Shown: positions 52,403 through 61,006 of the stretch, in pieces
Layout: every line of letters starts with the position of its first letter
Numbering within the stretch: the first letter of the stretch is position 1
Assembly (NCBI RefSeq): GCF_002899895.1
Contig: NZ_PPEI02000001.1
Span: 372,001 to 436,000, forward strand
From: Chryseobacterium oncorhynchi
Lineage (GTDB): Bacteria; Bacteroidota; Bacteroidia; Flavobacteriales; Weeksellaceae
DNA: 64,000 nt
Direction: 5' to 3'
Position numbers and translations under genes: made by a program
The notes under the pieces: model-generated
Told to the model about the DNA's origin: nothing
What the model saw: the letters and a program-made list of their open reading frames with translations, nothing else
Database searches by the model: none

Positions 52403-52768
52403 TTAGTTTTTCTTTTTAAGTTCGTCTAACAGCATTTCAAGATCCTCTACTGTCATTTCATTTTTTTCTACCAGGAATGAAACGGCACTTTTATAAGAAC
52501 CTTTGAAATAGTTTTTTACAAGACTTTTCATTGTTTTTCCAGAGTATTGTTCTTTTGTAACCAGTGGAAAATATTCATGCTGTCTTCCATGTACGTCATA
52601 GTCTACGAACTCCTTGTCTTTCAATACTTTCAAAATGGTAGAAACGGTATTTGTATGCGGTTTTGGTTCCGGAAAAAGATCAAGAACATCTTTAAGAAAT
52701 CCTTTCTCCAATTTCCATAAATACTGCATTACCTGTTCCTCTGCCTTTGTTAAAGTTTGATGTTTCAT
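52403..52768 (-). CDS. BlaI/MecI/CopY-family repressor
   Basis: A 121-residue winged-helix regulator. It has LTKAEEQVMQYLWKLEKGFL, then PHTNTVSTILKVLKDKEFV (recognition helix) and YFPLVTKEQYSGKTMKSLVK, the usual BlaI pattern, including the region cleaved by BlaR1 proteases. It is the first gene of the operon with the M56 protease. Its upstream region has an inverted repeat that may be its operator. Confidence 0.92.
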   Translation of the reverse strand: MKHQTLTKAEEQVMQYLWKLEKGFLKDVLDLFPEPKPHTNTVSTILKVLKDKEFVDYDVHGRQHEYFPLVTKEQYSGKTMKSLVKNYFKGSYKSAVSFLVEKNEMTVEDLEMLLDELKKKN

Positions 52769-52788
52769 ATCTTATTCATTTATCATTA

Positions 52789-52822
52789 TAGTGATATATC
52801 ATCCATGAAATTCATATCACTA
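52789..52822. promoter_or_regulatory. Candidate BlaI operator
   Basis: TAGTGATAT at 52789-52797 and ATATCACTA at 52814-52822 are perfect inverted repeats 16 bases apart, and ACTAATAAATTAGT at 52819-52832 forms a second palindrome. They lie between the promoter and the blaI start codon, where a repressor would block transcription. The usual BlaI sites of other species (TACA/TGTA type) are not the same. Confidence 0.5.
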
Positions 52823-52836
52823 ATAAATTAGTTATA

Positions 52837-52866
52837 CAAATGTAGAAATAAAATTGAATCAAACAA
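52837..52866 (-). promoter_or_regulatory. Promoter of the BlaI-BlaR1 operon
   Basis: Minus strand TTG (complement of 52864-52866), 19 bases, TACATTTG (complement of 52837-52844). Leader about 65 bases. Confidence 0.65.
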
Positions 52867-53153
52867 CTATTTTTTTAGTGATAAGACATAAATAAACATA
52901 ATCAATTGATTAACAACGCAATAAAATCACTTTAAATGTATTCATTTATTAGTAATAGTAAAATTATCATTGGTTTAATGAAAAGAAAAAGCACTATTTA
53001 CTTTGAAAAATTATAAAATTTATACCTGGCACTTACCTGTAAAAACACAGCTGCAATTTTTTATAATAGTTTCTTCTTTATTCTGATATAGTATCAACTC
53101 TTATAAATCCTAATAAAAATCAGGTTTATCAGGTAAAATAAAGCCCTCACACT
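52867..53153. other. Gene-free stretch before the PepSY gene
   Basis: AT-rich sequence between the divergent BlaI and PepSY promoters. I find no gene, RNA or further hairpin that I can support. Confidence 0.4.
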
Positions 53154-53172
53154 GTTTAGAATTATTACAAAT
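53154..53172 (+). promoter_or_regulatory. Fur-box-like site A in the PepSY promoter
   Basis: GTTTAGAATTATTACAAAT matches 16 of 19 positions of the palindrome ATTTAGAATTATTCTAAAT. It occupies the -33 to -7 spacer of the promoter in front of the PepSY gene (-7 element TATATTTG at 53178-53185). A near match exists in front of the convergent receptor operon (60509-60527), also of iron-uptake type. Confidence 0.6.
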
Positions 53173-53177
53173 AAAAC

Positions 53178-53207
53178 TATATTTGCAACTTACTTATTTT
53201 TAATAAG
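53178..53207 (+). promoter_or_regulatory. -7 element and downstream palindrome for the PepSY operon
   Basis: TATATTTG at 53178-53185 fits TAnnTTTG; TTTA lies 19 bases upstream. CTTATTTTTAATAAG at 53193-53207 has six-base inverted arms and overlaps the expected RNA start. Confidence 0.55.
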
Positions 53208-53223
53208 ACTAAATAATAATAAA

Positions 53224-54432
53224 ATGCAAAAAATTGGCCAAAAGAAGTCCAAGGGTACCTTTAAAAAATATATTCTGAAAGCTCACTTGTGGCTCGGACT
53301 GCTTTCTGGGATCATTGTATTAATAGTTTCTTTATCAGGCGCTTTTTTTGTTTTCAATGAAGACATTACCGCAGCATTGCGTAAGGAGCACACTTTTCAT
53401 GGAGAAAAGGATATTCAGCATAAGAAGCCTATTCCTATACGTGAGTTAAAAGACCTGGTGAATGCCCAACTGAAAAATGAAATCGTAAAAACAGAGGAAG
53501 TTACGATTCCTATAGACCCTACCCGTTCCTACCAATTCTCACTGCTCAAAAGTAACCGGGACGGCTGGAATCACTTCAACACATTTATTGTCTATAAAAA
53601 TGTTTATGTAAACCAATATACCGGAAAGGTACTCGCAATATACGATGTAAAAAACAATCCTTTCTTTATCTGTATGATTTTGCATCGTTCACTGCTGCTT
53701 AGTAATAAAGTAGGGGGTACTATTGTGGGAGTGTCTACTATTATCTTTGTGATCATGCTGATTACCGGCATTATCCTTTGGTGGCCAAAGAATAAAAAGA
53801 TGCGCAAACAGCGTCTATGGTTTCGTTGGGAGAAAGTAAAAGGCTGGCGACGTAAAAACTACGATGTACACAACATCCTTGGCTTCTATGTTTCCTTTCT
53901 TGCTATTATTGTAGCTATTACCGGTATTATGTATTCGTTCCGTATTACGCAAATGTGGCTATATGTATTACTCAATGGCTTTTCTTCAGCTACTCCGGAT
54001 TACAGTCAGTATAAAACAACCGCACCGGAATCTGTTGAAACTGCAACAACTATAGACCGCATCATAGAAGAGGTAAAAACTCATTACCCGAAAGCATATT
54101 CTTTTGGCATTGATCTGGAAGATCATGCCGAGGCAGATCACCAACACGATAATTTAAGCATCTGGATCAAGGAAAAAGAATTCACTTATGCTGAGTCTTC
54201 CATGATGATTTTCGATGAACATTCAGGGAAGCTTCTATTTAGCCGTCCGCATAAAGACAAACTTATGGCTGAAAGAGCTACAGATGCTACCTATGATTTG
54301 CACGTGGGGGCTTTCTTCGGAATGCCCGGAAAAATACTGGCATTTATAATGAGTTTATTCTGTGCCTCGTTGCCAGTAACGGGATTTATGATCTGGTGGG
54401 GCCGAAGAAATAAAAAGAAAACAACAACCTAA
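53224..54432 (+). CDS. PepSY-associated membrane protein (XusC-like reductase or permease)
   Basis: A 402-residue inner-membrane protein with four helices (about residues 25-45, 175-195, 225-250, 365-385). The start LKAHLWLGLLSGIIVLIVSL and the sections GIILWWPKNKK, YDVHNILGFYVSF and MSLFCASLPVTGFMIWWGRR are typical of PepSY-TM proteins in iron uptake. Such proteins are thought to reduce or release iron at the cytoplasmic membrane. The XusC protein of the Bacteroides xenosiderophore system belongs to this type. It is ten bases before the receptor gene. Confidence 0.88.
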   Translation: MQKIGQKKSKGTFKKYILKAHLWLGLLSGIIVLIVSLSGAFFVFNEDITAALRKEHTFHGEKDIQHKKPIPIRELKDLVNAQLKNEIVKTEEVTIPIDPTRSYQFSLLKSNRDGWNHFNTFIVYKNVYVNQYTGKVLAIYDVKNNPFFICMILHRSLLLSNKVGGTIVGVSTIIFVIMLITGIILWWPKNKKMRKQRLWFRWEKVKGWRRKNYDVHNILGFYVSFLAIIVAITGIMYSFRITQMWLYVLLNGFSSATPDYSQYKTTAPESVETATTIDRIIEEVKTHYPKAYSFGIDLEDHAEADHQHDNLSIWIKEKEFTYAESSMMIFDEHSGKLLFSRPHKDKLMAERATDATYDLHVGAFFGMPGKILAFIMSLFCASLPVTGFMIWWGRRNKKKTTT

Positions 54433-54442
54433 ATCTATTATC

Positions 54443-56566
54443 ATGAAGAAACACTATATATGGTTACCTTTAATGGCAAGCCTGAACGCTTACGGACAGA
54501 CGGAAAGTCTGACCGATTCTTTGCATACAGAAAAAATCTCAGAGATTAGCGGTATTGTAGTAAAAGGTAGCAAAGCGGTCTTTCAGCAGAAAGCCGACAA
54601 AATGATTTTTAATGTAGAAAATAGTGTATTATCCGATGGTACTACGGTACTGGAATTATTAGGAAAAACACCGGGTGTAGTGGTTTCGCAGGAAGGCGAG
54701 CTATCCCTACGTGGTAAAAAAGGAGTAAGTGTAATGATTAACGGTAAGCTGAGTTCCCTTTCTACTAAAGAACTGGCCAATCTATTGCGCTCTACCAATT
54801 CTACACTGGTAAAGAATATTGAGATTATTGCTAATCCATCTTCCAAATACGATGCTGCAGGAAATGCAGGTATCATTAATATCGTACTTAAAAAGAGCTC
54901 TTCAGAAGGATTTAGCGGGAACTATTATCTGAACGGCGGAAGAGGTCGTAAAAACAGAATTAATACCGGCCTAAGCCTGAACTATACTCATAAGAAACTA
55001 TCCTTGCACGGAGATTACAGCTATACTTTCCGTGGTGAGGAAGAAAGACGAAATTTTAGTCAGATCTTTTTTGATGAAAAACAGCCTCAACAAATGACGA
55101 GGAGAACAGATCAGAATTCAATAACCAATGAGCCTTTAACTTCCAATAATTTTAAGTTCGGAGCAGATTATGCTTTAAGTGACAAAACGACTATTGGCGC
55201 TTTATTCGATGCTAAAATAGGACGATATGAAGACTTTTCGAGTGGTGAAAACAGAATATTTCAACCTGTAGATAATTTGTTTGCTCACGTTCTTTCGGAT
55301 AACAAAAGCAAAGAAAACTGGTATGATTACACCTATAATCTAAAGGGTACACACATCTTCAATGATAAGGATTATAAGGTAGATGTGGATCTGGAATATG
55401 AAACTTCACGCTTTAATTCCCATCAGAATCAGCTTTCAAATGCATTGGTGAATCAGGGAACAGAGAAGTTTAACAACAGAAGGGGCAGCATTGCTTCCCG
55501 CCTGAAAGTCTTTAATGCTAAGGTAGACTTTACCCTACCTTTTAGTGAAATGCATAGCTTAGAAACAGGTCTGAAATCTACGATAAAGTCTAACAACAAC
55601 CCTTCGGAGTATTTTATACAGCAAGGGGAGAACTGGATAAATGATGATAAAGCAAGTAATGAATATGTGTACAAAGAGCAGATTCATGCATTATATACCA
55701 ATTATAAGCTGAATCTTACGAAATGGACATTCCAGCTGGGATTGAGAGCAGAAATGACACACACGGACATTAATCAGAAAACGTCTCAAGAACAGCGAAA
55801 AAGGGATTACACGAACTTGTTCCCTAGTGCGTCTATCAAATATCAGGCGAACGATCAGCATGGATTCTATGCTTCGTACAGTAAAAGGATCAACAGACCG
55901 AGCCATTTTGATCTGAATCCGTTCCGTTTTTATGATGATCCATTCAACTATTGGCAAGGAAATCCGAATCTGAATCCTGAGTTTACTCACGCAACAGAAT
56001 TAGGCTATACATGGGGAAAATACATTATAGCTTCGGCTTACTTTAGTGTAACAAACGATGTAATGACAGAAGTATACAACTACCAGCCTGATACAGGAAT
56101 TCTGGTAAAGACTCAGGATAACCTGAATAAGTCTTATGTATATGGTGCCAACATAACGGCAACTACAAAGCTTTTCAATTTCTGGTCACTTACCTCCATG
56201 CTTAATGTATTCAACAATGAGTATAAGGGAAATTACCAGAATTACTCGATAAACAGTTCACAGCTGGCATTTACATTGAATGCACAGAACAGTTTCAGTA
56301 TTGCAAAAGGGGTGAAAGCTGAGGCTAATGCACAGTATTTCTCGAAATCAAACATTGGCTTATTTATCCGTGATGCTTACTTTGATTTGACATTAGGGGT
56401 TTCTAAAACATTATGGAAAGATAAAGCAACAGTAAAACTAGCAGTAACGGACTTATTAAAAACAAATAATTACCGTGTCACGGGAGATAATTTCAGCTCT
56501 ACAATCCGACAAAAATACAATCTGGACAGCCGTGTGGTAACATTGTCATTCAATTACAAGCTTTAG
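54443..56566 (+). CDS. Outer-membrane beta-barrel receptor, TonB-dependent type
   Basis: A 707-residue protein with a signal peptide ending LNAYGQT. An N-terminal plug region (ISGIVVKGSKAVFQQKADK, LGKTPGVVVSQEGELSLRG, GIINIVLKKSSS) is followed by a large barrel ending in an aromatic/hydrophobic last strand (SFNYKL). The carboxypeptidase-like extension seen in some receptors is absent. It belongs to the outer membrane beta-barrel (OMP_b-brl_3) receptor group. The PepSY gene ten bases upstream and the Fur-like site suggest iron or siderophore import. Confidence 0.9.
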   Translation: MKKHYIWLPLMASLNAYGQTESLTDSLHTEKISEISGIVVKGSKAVFQQKADKMIFNVENSVLSDGTTVLELLGKTPGVVVSQEGELSLRGKKGVSVMINGKLSSLSTKELANLLRSTNSTLVKNIEIIANPSSKYDAAGNAGIINIVLKKSSSEGFSGNYYLNGGRGRKNRINTGLSLNYTHKKLSLHGDYSYTFRGEEERRNFSQIFFDEKQPQQMTRRTDQNSITNEPLTSNNFKFGADYALSDKTTIGALFDAKIGRYEDFSSGENRIFQPVDNLFAHVLSDNKSKENWYDYTYNLKGTHIFNDKDYKVDVDLEYETSRFNSHQNQLSNALVNQGTEKFNNRRGSIASRLKVFNAKVDFTLPFSEMHSLETGLKSTIKSNNNPSEYFIQQGENWINDDKASNEYVYKEQIHALYTNYKLNLTKWTFQLGLRAEMTHTDINQKTSQEQRKRDYTNLFPSASIKYQANDQHGFYASYSKRINRPSHFDLNPFRFYDDPFNYWQGNPNLNPEFTHATELGYTWGKYIIASAYFSVTNDVMTEVYNYQPDTGILVKTQDNLNKSYVYGANITATTKLFNFWSLTSMLNVFNNEYKGNYQNYSINSSQLAFTLNAQNSFSIAKGVKAEANAQYFSKSNIGLFIRDAYFDLTLGVSKTLWKDKATVKLAVTDLLKTNNYRVTGDNFSSTIRQKYNLDSRVVTLSFNYKL

Positions 56567-56608
56567 AATACCAAATCCTAGAAATAAAAGCTATCAGATA
56601 GCTTAGAG

Positions 56609-56636
56609 TGGTCGGAAGAAATATCCGGCCATTTTT
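56609..56636 (+). terminator. Terminator of the PepSY-receptor operon
   Basis: TGGTCGGA with TCCGGCCA (one G-T pair), loop of seven bases, followed by TTTTT. Confidence 0.8.
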
Positions 56637-56787
56637 AGTATATCAAAATCTTAACTTATCAAGATGAGTATGGTATGAAATACCAACCTTAAAAGGCTTT
56701 AAATAATACAATATTGCACTTTGAACAGAGTCGAATGGTTTACTTTTCATTATTAAGCTATTTGAAATACACGGTTTAAGCAGAAAC
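56637..56787. other. Gene-free stretch between convergent iron operons
   Basis: About 150 bases between two terminators; a small hairpin GGTAT with ATACC is present near 56670-56685. Nothing else supported. Confidence 0.4.
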
Positions 56788-56825
56788 AAAAAGCTGTTCT
56801 CAATAATTTTGAGAACAGCTTTTTT
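56788..56825. terminator. Two-way terminator, DUF4374 side
   Basis: Perfect 16-base stem (left arm 56788-56803, right arm 56809-56824) with core AGCTGTTCTC and GAGAACAGCT, loop five bases, A and T runs outside. Confidence 0.9.
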
Positions 56826-56870
56826 AATCAGGTAAATATTCCGTATTTCTACGATATGGATAAGCCATGA

Positions 56871-58073
56871 TTAGTCATATAACTTATCAAAGCGGGCAAA
56901 GCCTGAAATCTTATCAGGAAGCTTCATTCCTTTAGTTATTTTATCAGTTTGCAGATCATAGATCCATACATAATTTCCCCCTTTATTGGTGTTTATAGCA
57001 ATGTATAACTTTTTATCCTTAACAAATATTCCTTGTTCATAGGGTTCATCTCCCGGTAGCTCGTCCAATACACGAACCAATTGTTTGGTTTCGATATCTA
57101 CAATCGCATAGCGACCATTATAGGTATTACCTAGTGCCGGATCGCGGTATAGAACCACCATTTTATTGTTACCAATATAATCGATTACTGTTTCCAGAGA
57201 TTTGCCTCCTACAAGATCGGTAAGATTGATCTGATATCCTGCATCTGGTGAAGTTGCTCCTTTAAGCGCTCTGAAAAGATAAATGCTACTTGTTCCCGCT
57301 CCTACACGTGGGAAACAGGTATAATAAAAAGCTTCTTTATCTTTTGTAAAGGTAGTTTTGAAATAAGGGGAACCATTTGCAACCCCCGAGCTTCGAGTAT
57401 CAGTGATCGAATTTTTCACTTTGAAAGTTTTATAATCTATTACAGCAAAATTGTAATATTCCGGAGTGAGCCATTTCCCGTCGCGGAAACTATACTGCAA
57501 GTAGATCTGTCCATCCATATAGGTCATAGCACCCAGCGAATAGAAATTATAAGCATTTGGGAAAGGCTGGAATCCTTCAATCTCACCCTGACGGATAATA
57601 CTAAGGTCTGAAGTATTGAAAATAGTATAGCGTATATGCTGGCCATCACCTGTTTCGCCTACAATAACCAAAGTATTATCATCTATCCATACATAACTGG
57701 AAATATCACTGATATAGGTAAATGGGACTTCCTTTACAGTTGTCAGCTTATCCTGTGTATATTTAAACTTTTTAAAGACACCCTGATCGGTTTTATAATT
57801 ATAGATAAAACCATTTTTTACAATGTAGGAGTAGGTTCCTTTGGAGTTAATCTCGTCTCCTTCTTTGGTAATATCCATTTCTCCTTTTGTAAGATCGTTG
57901 GCAGCCGTCATATAATGTACGGTATTAGGCCAGCTTCCTAAGGCTGAAAGCAGAAAGTATTTATAGTCTTTTTCACCGCTTTCGGAACTTCCGGAGTCTG
58001 GTTCTCGTTCACAACCAATAATGGTTAAACATGCAAGTATTAAAAATATACTGTTTCTGAAGTATTGTGTCAT
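56871..58073 (-). CDS. DUF4374 surface lipoprotein (XusB-like)
   Basis: A 400-residue lipoprotein: the signal peptide ends in the lipobox IIGC with the acidic CEREPD after it, a pattern compatible with export to the surface in Bacteroidota. The mature part is built of repeating beta units (TYSYIVKNGFIYNYKTDQG, YVWIDDNTLVIVGETGDGQ), consistent with a beta-propeller as known for DUF4374. The family includes XusB, a ferric siderophore-binding lipoprotein of Bacteroides. It lies six bases after the receptor gene. Confidence 0.88.
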   Translation of the reverse strand: MTQYFRNSIFLILACLTIIGCEREPDSGSSESGEKDYKYFLLSALGSWPNTVHYMTAANDLTKGEMDITKEGDEINSKGTYSYIVKNGFIYNYKTDQGVFKKFKYTQDKLTTVKEVPFTYISDISSYVWIDDNTLVIVGETGDGQHIRYTIFNTSDLSIIRQGEIEGFQPFPNAYNFYSLGAMTYMDGQIYLQYSFRDGKWLTPEYYNFAVIDYKTFKVKNSITDTRSSGVANGSPYFKTTFTKDKEAFYYTCFPRVGAGTSSIYLFRALKGATSPDAGYQINLTDLVGGKSLETVIDYIGNNKMVVLYRDPALGNTYNGRYAIVDIETKQLVRVLDELPGDEPYEQGIFVKDKKLYIAINTNKGGNYVWIYDLQTDKITKGMKLPDKISGFARFDKLYD

Positions 58074-58079
58074 GATCTT

Positions 58080-60440
58080 TTACTTAAATAGGTATCTGAA
58101 TTTTATATAGAAAGCACGTCCCTGCTTCTGAAGTTTGAAGTTGTCATATGCCAGCGCATCACTAAGGTTGGTTACATCGAACGCCACATTATATCTCCCG
58201 CTCTTCATGGAATAACTCATACCAACATTGTGCAGGGTTTGTCTTGGAATAAATGGAATATTTCCTGGATTCCCATAGGATTTCCAGTTTTTGTAGAACC
58301 ATTCAGTCGTCTGTAGTCCGTAGTAAAGCTCTACACGGCTGTCTTTTTGTAACCAGTCATCTTTACCAATGCTTACATTCAAATTCCCAAATAACCAAGG
58401 TTGGTTGGGAACATCTTTCTTGTAAGTTGCTGAAACTACATCTTCACTGTTGTTGGCAAATTTTGTATTGTCATACGCTTTGTTGTAGCTCACATTCATT
58501 AGCACATTAAGGAGTCTTTTGTACTGGTAACTCAGCTCTCCTTCCAGTCCACGGGTAAAAATATTGGAAAGGTTTTCATATTTGAAAGTACTGTTGTACA
58601 AATTAGGAACGGTATAGATAAAATCCTTTGTATCACGAATATATCCCGCCCCTTCGATACGGAAAGCATGCTGCCCCCAATGATGATCGTAGTAAAAACC
58701 TACATTTACATTATTACTGGTTTCAGGCTTCAAGTTCATATTACTGGTTACAGCAACACCATCTCCGAAAATTTCCTGTGGTTCCACCAAACGATAAGAA
58801 CGTTCAAATGATCCTTTTATCCCCAGTCCTCTTGTAATTTTTACCGTGGTGGCAAAACCATAACCCCAGTTACTAAAATTATCCTTTGCCGGATTATCAG
58901 TTCTGGTCACCGGATCGAACACTATTTTTTGAAGCCCTACACGATAATATTTACCAAAGAAAACGTTAGTCCAGTGCTTATTGAAAAAATCCTGTTGATA
59001 AGCCATAGACAAGATCTGCTTCGTCATCTTCGCCGGAAATACATCATCTTTCTGCTCTTCAAGTTGATTGAATGTCGTGTTCTTAATATAATCAAGTACA
59101 TAATTGAAGATAAGCTTGTGGTGGTCAACGATTCTGTAAGTAGCTCCTACCTGTGAGTAAAGACGATCTTCATGTTGCATTATTATACTCCTACCTCCTT
59201 TTTCACTTGTAGCAGAAGGCTCGAAAGTACCATCCCAGCTATATTTACGCATAAGCGTATCGGTTGCTTTCTGAACACTTTTAGAGAAACCGGCATAAAC
59301 ATTCACATCCAAACGATCATTGAAGAGGTTCGTTTTTTTATACTTCATAAAGTAATTATGTGCTTCTCCACTTTGTTTTACCCCACCATACACTACTTCC
59401 TGATTGGAGCCTGTCTGTATCTGTTTGTCGAAAACCGATTGTGACATTCCTACAAAAAAAGAATCTGCCCAGCTTTTGTTTTCTAATCCAATTTCAGCCA
59501 TCCCGAAAACAGATTGATATCTGTCGTTAAAGCGTTTTACATTTCTTAGCTCATATTGGTTTTGAGCAGGGTTCCATATTTTCATATCTTTCATCAGATA
59601 GTCGTTATCCGAGTGGTTATAAAAACTGTTGACGCGTAGGATAAGCCCTGTTTTATCATCTTTAAACTGTCCATTCAGATTAATACGCTGTGTATTGAAA
59701 GATCCTAGACTTACACTGGCATCCAGGTAATTTTTGCTGCTTCCGGGAGTAATAATATTAACTGCCCCACCCATAGCATCAGTACTTAGATGAATAGGAA
59801 CAACCCCTTTATAAATCTCTACTCGCTCGGCCATATTTACAGGTAATGTACTCATGTCTACTCCTTTCCCCAGCATTTCCAAAGGAACGCCATCGATAAA
59901 GAATTTCACGGCCTTACCAGACATTCCGTTGATAGAGAAATTATAATCAGAACCTACACCACCCTGCTGCCGAACTTTAATTCCTGTGGTCCTGTTCAAA
60001 ACCTGATTAAGATCGGCCGTAGTATTAGCCAATTTAGCAACATCTATAGCATTAACAGTAAAAGCACCGTCTTGCAGTGCTTTCACCTTACCTTTGCCAT
60101 GTACTATAACTTCTTCTACAACCGCCTGGTCCTCTGTTAACTGAATACTTAAAGGAGATCCTTCGCTACCAAAGTTTATTTTCTTTCTGAACTTTTTATA
60201 GCCATTCAGATTAAAGACTAATGTAGCTTCTCCTTTCTTGTAATTCATCCTGAAATTTCCATTTTGATCGGTTTGTACTTTAATTTTTGTGTTTTCAACA
60301 AAAATAGTTACCCCACTTAACCCACGTTTTGTGTGGTCCTGCACAACTCCCTGAACCAAAAAATCACCATCCTGTGCTTTGGTGAGGGAGATTGAAAGTG
60401 TGAAAATGAGAAAGATAAAAATACGCTGATATAATTTCAT
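58080..60440 (-). CDS. TonB-dependent siderophore receptor (XusA-like)
   Basis: A 786-residue outer-membrane receptor. After the signal peptide (cut near SLTKAQD) it has a carboxypeptidase regulatory-like domain (about residues 28-105, VVQDHTKRGLSGVTIF), then the plug (ALQDGAFTVNAIDVAKL, DGVPLEMLGKG, GAVNIITPGSS) and a 22-strand type barrel ending in an aromatic strand (FYIKFRYLFK). Gap to the lipoprotein gene is six bases. Together they resemble the receptor-lipoprotein pair XusA-XusB. Confidence 0.93.
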   Translation of the reverse strand: MKLYQRIFIFLIFTLSISLTKAQDGDFLVQGVVQDHTKRGLSGVTIFVENTKIKVQTDQNGNFRMNYKKGEATLVFNLNGYKKFRKKINFGSEGSPLSIQLTEDQAVVEEVIVHGKGKVKALQDGAFTVNAIDVAKLANTTADLNQVLNRTTGIKVRQQGGVGSDYNFSINGMSGKAVKFFIDGVPLEMLGKGVDMSTLPVNMAERVEIYKGVVPIHLSTDAMGGAVNIITPGSSKNYLDASVSLGSFNTQRINLNGQFKDDKTGLILRVNSFYNHSDNDYLMKDMKIWNPAQNQYELRNVKRFNDRYQSVFGMAEIGLENKSWADSFFVGMSQSVFDKQIQTGSNQEVVYGGVKQSGEAHNYFMKYKKTNLFNDRLDVNVYAGFSKSVQKATDTLMRKYSWDGTFEPSATSEKGGRSIIMQHEDRLYSQVGATYRIVDHHKLIFNYVLDYIKNTTFNQLEEQKDDVFPAKMTKQILSMAYQQDFFNKHWTNVFFGKYYRVGLQKIVFDPVTRTDNPAKDNFSNWGYGFATTVKITRGLGIKGSFERSYRLVEPQEIFGDGVAVTSNMNLKPETSNNVNVGFYYDHHWGQHAFRIEGAGYIRDTKDFIYTVPNLYNSTFKYENLSNIFTRGLEGELSYQYKRLLNVLMNVSYNKAYDNTKFANNSEDVVSATYKKDVPNQPWLFGNLNVSIGKDDWLQKDSRVELYYGLQTTEWFYKNWKSYGNPGNIPFIPRQTLHNVGMSYSMKSGRYNVAFDVTNLSDALAYDNFKLQKQGRAFYIKFRYLFK

Positions 60441-60461
60441 TATTTATAATTATTATAAATA
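60441..60461. promoter_or_regulatory. 21-base palindrome at the RNA start of the receptor operon
   Basis: TATTTATAAT, T, ATTATAAATA forms a perfect palindrome around a central base. The inner TTATAAT-T-ATTATAA has the 7-1-7 layout of the classical Fur heptamers (TGATAAT-N-ATTATCA, six of seven bases in each). It fills the whole space between the -7 element and the start codon. Confidence 0.55.
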
Positions 60462-60462
60462 G

Positions 60463-60493
60463 CAAAATTAAAGGTTCCCTATCAATCTCCAAA
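60463..60493 (-). promoter_or_regulatory. Promoter of the receptor-lipoprotein operon
   Basis: Minus strand TTTG (complement of 60490-60493), 19 bases, TAATTTTG (complement of 60463-60470): exact consensus. RNA start expected near 60459, inside the palindrome. Confidence 0.75.
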
Positions 60494-60508
60494 GGAAAAG
60501 GCTTTTTT

Positions 60509-60527
60509 ATTTTTAACTATTCTAAAT
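60509..60527 (-). promoter_or_regulatory. Fur-box-like site B upstream of the receptor promoter
   Basis: Minus strand ATTTAGAATAGTTAAAAAT agrees with ATTTAGAATTATTCTAAAT at 15 of 19 positions and shares TTTAGAAT--TT--AAAT with site A at 53154-53172. It lies just upstream of the -33 element. Confidence 0.55.
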
Positions 60528-61006
60528 AGAATTAATAAAAGAAATTAAGCAAAACACATAAATAACTCACATTCAGCTATAAAAAGAAAAACAAAAGGTA
60601 ATTATGTTTTGATAATATGAAAAAAATCATCTGCAGAATAAAGTATACGCCTATAGATTTGCTCGATTTCTATAGATTTAGGTAAATACAGAGGTGAAAA
60701 TTAATACCATAATCACTTTCTTAGCTCTACTTTTTTAGAATAATATATATAAGAATTCTTAAAATAGTTTAGATCCGATTACCCTCATTTTAATTTTAAA
60801 CTCTCTATAAAAATATTTCTATGATGAATTTTATTTCTTATTAAGAAATTTTATAAAAAAATCACTTCAAAAAAGAGTTTAAAAACATCATTTATACAAC
60901 GATGAACAATTTACATTATAGATTTGTTAAATTTTATTAAATAAAATTAAAATGAATTTGTTTTAACCGGGAAATTATATTTATTTTAGTGCTTTAAAAA
61001 TTTCTC
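60528..61006. other. Long AT-rich gene-free stretch between divergent genes
   Basis: No gene is evident. Visible pieces are a half-site TTTTAGAATAAT at about 60733-60744, a perfect AAGAATTCTT palindrome at 60751-60760, and a possible weak promoter (TTTG at 60957-60960, TATTTATT about 17 bases later) for the next gene. Confidence 0.4.

Noticed and set aside
60733-60744. Half-site TTTTAGAATAAT in the 60.5-61 kb gap
   Set aside because: Only one arm of the Fur-like palindrome is present, and no promoter is near enough to support it.
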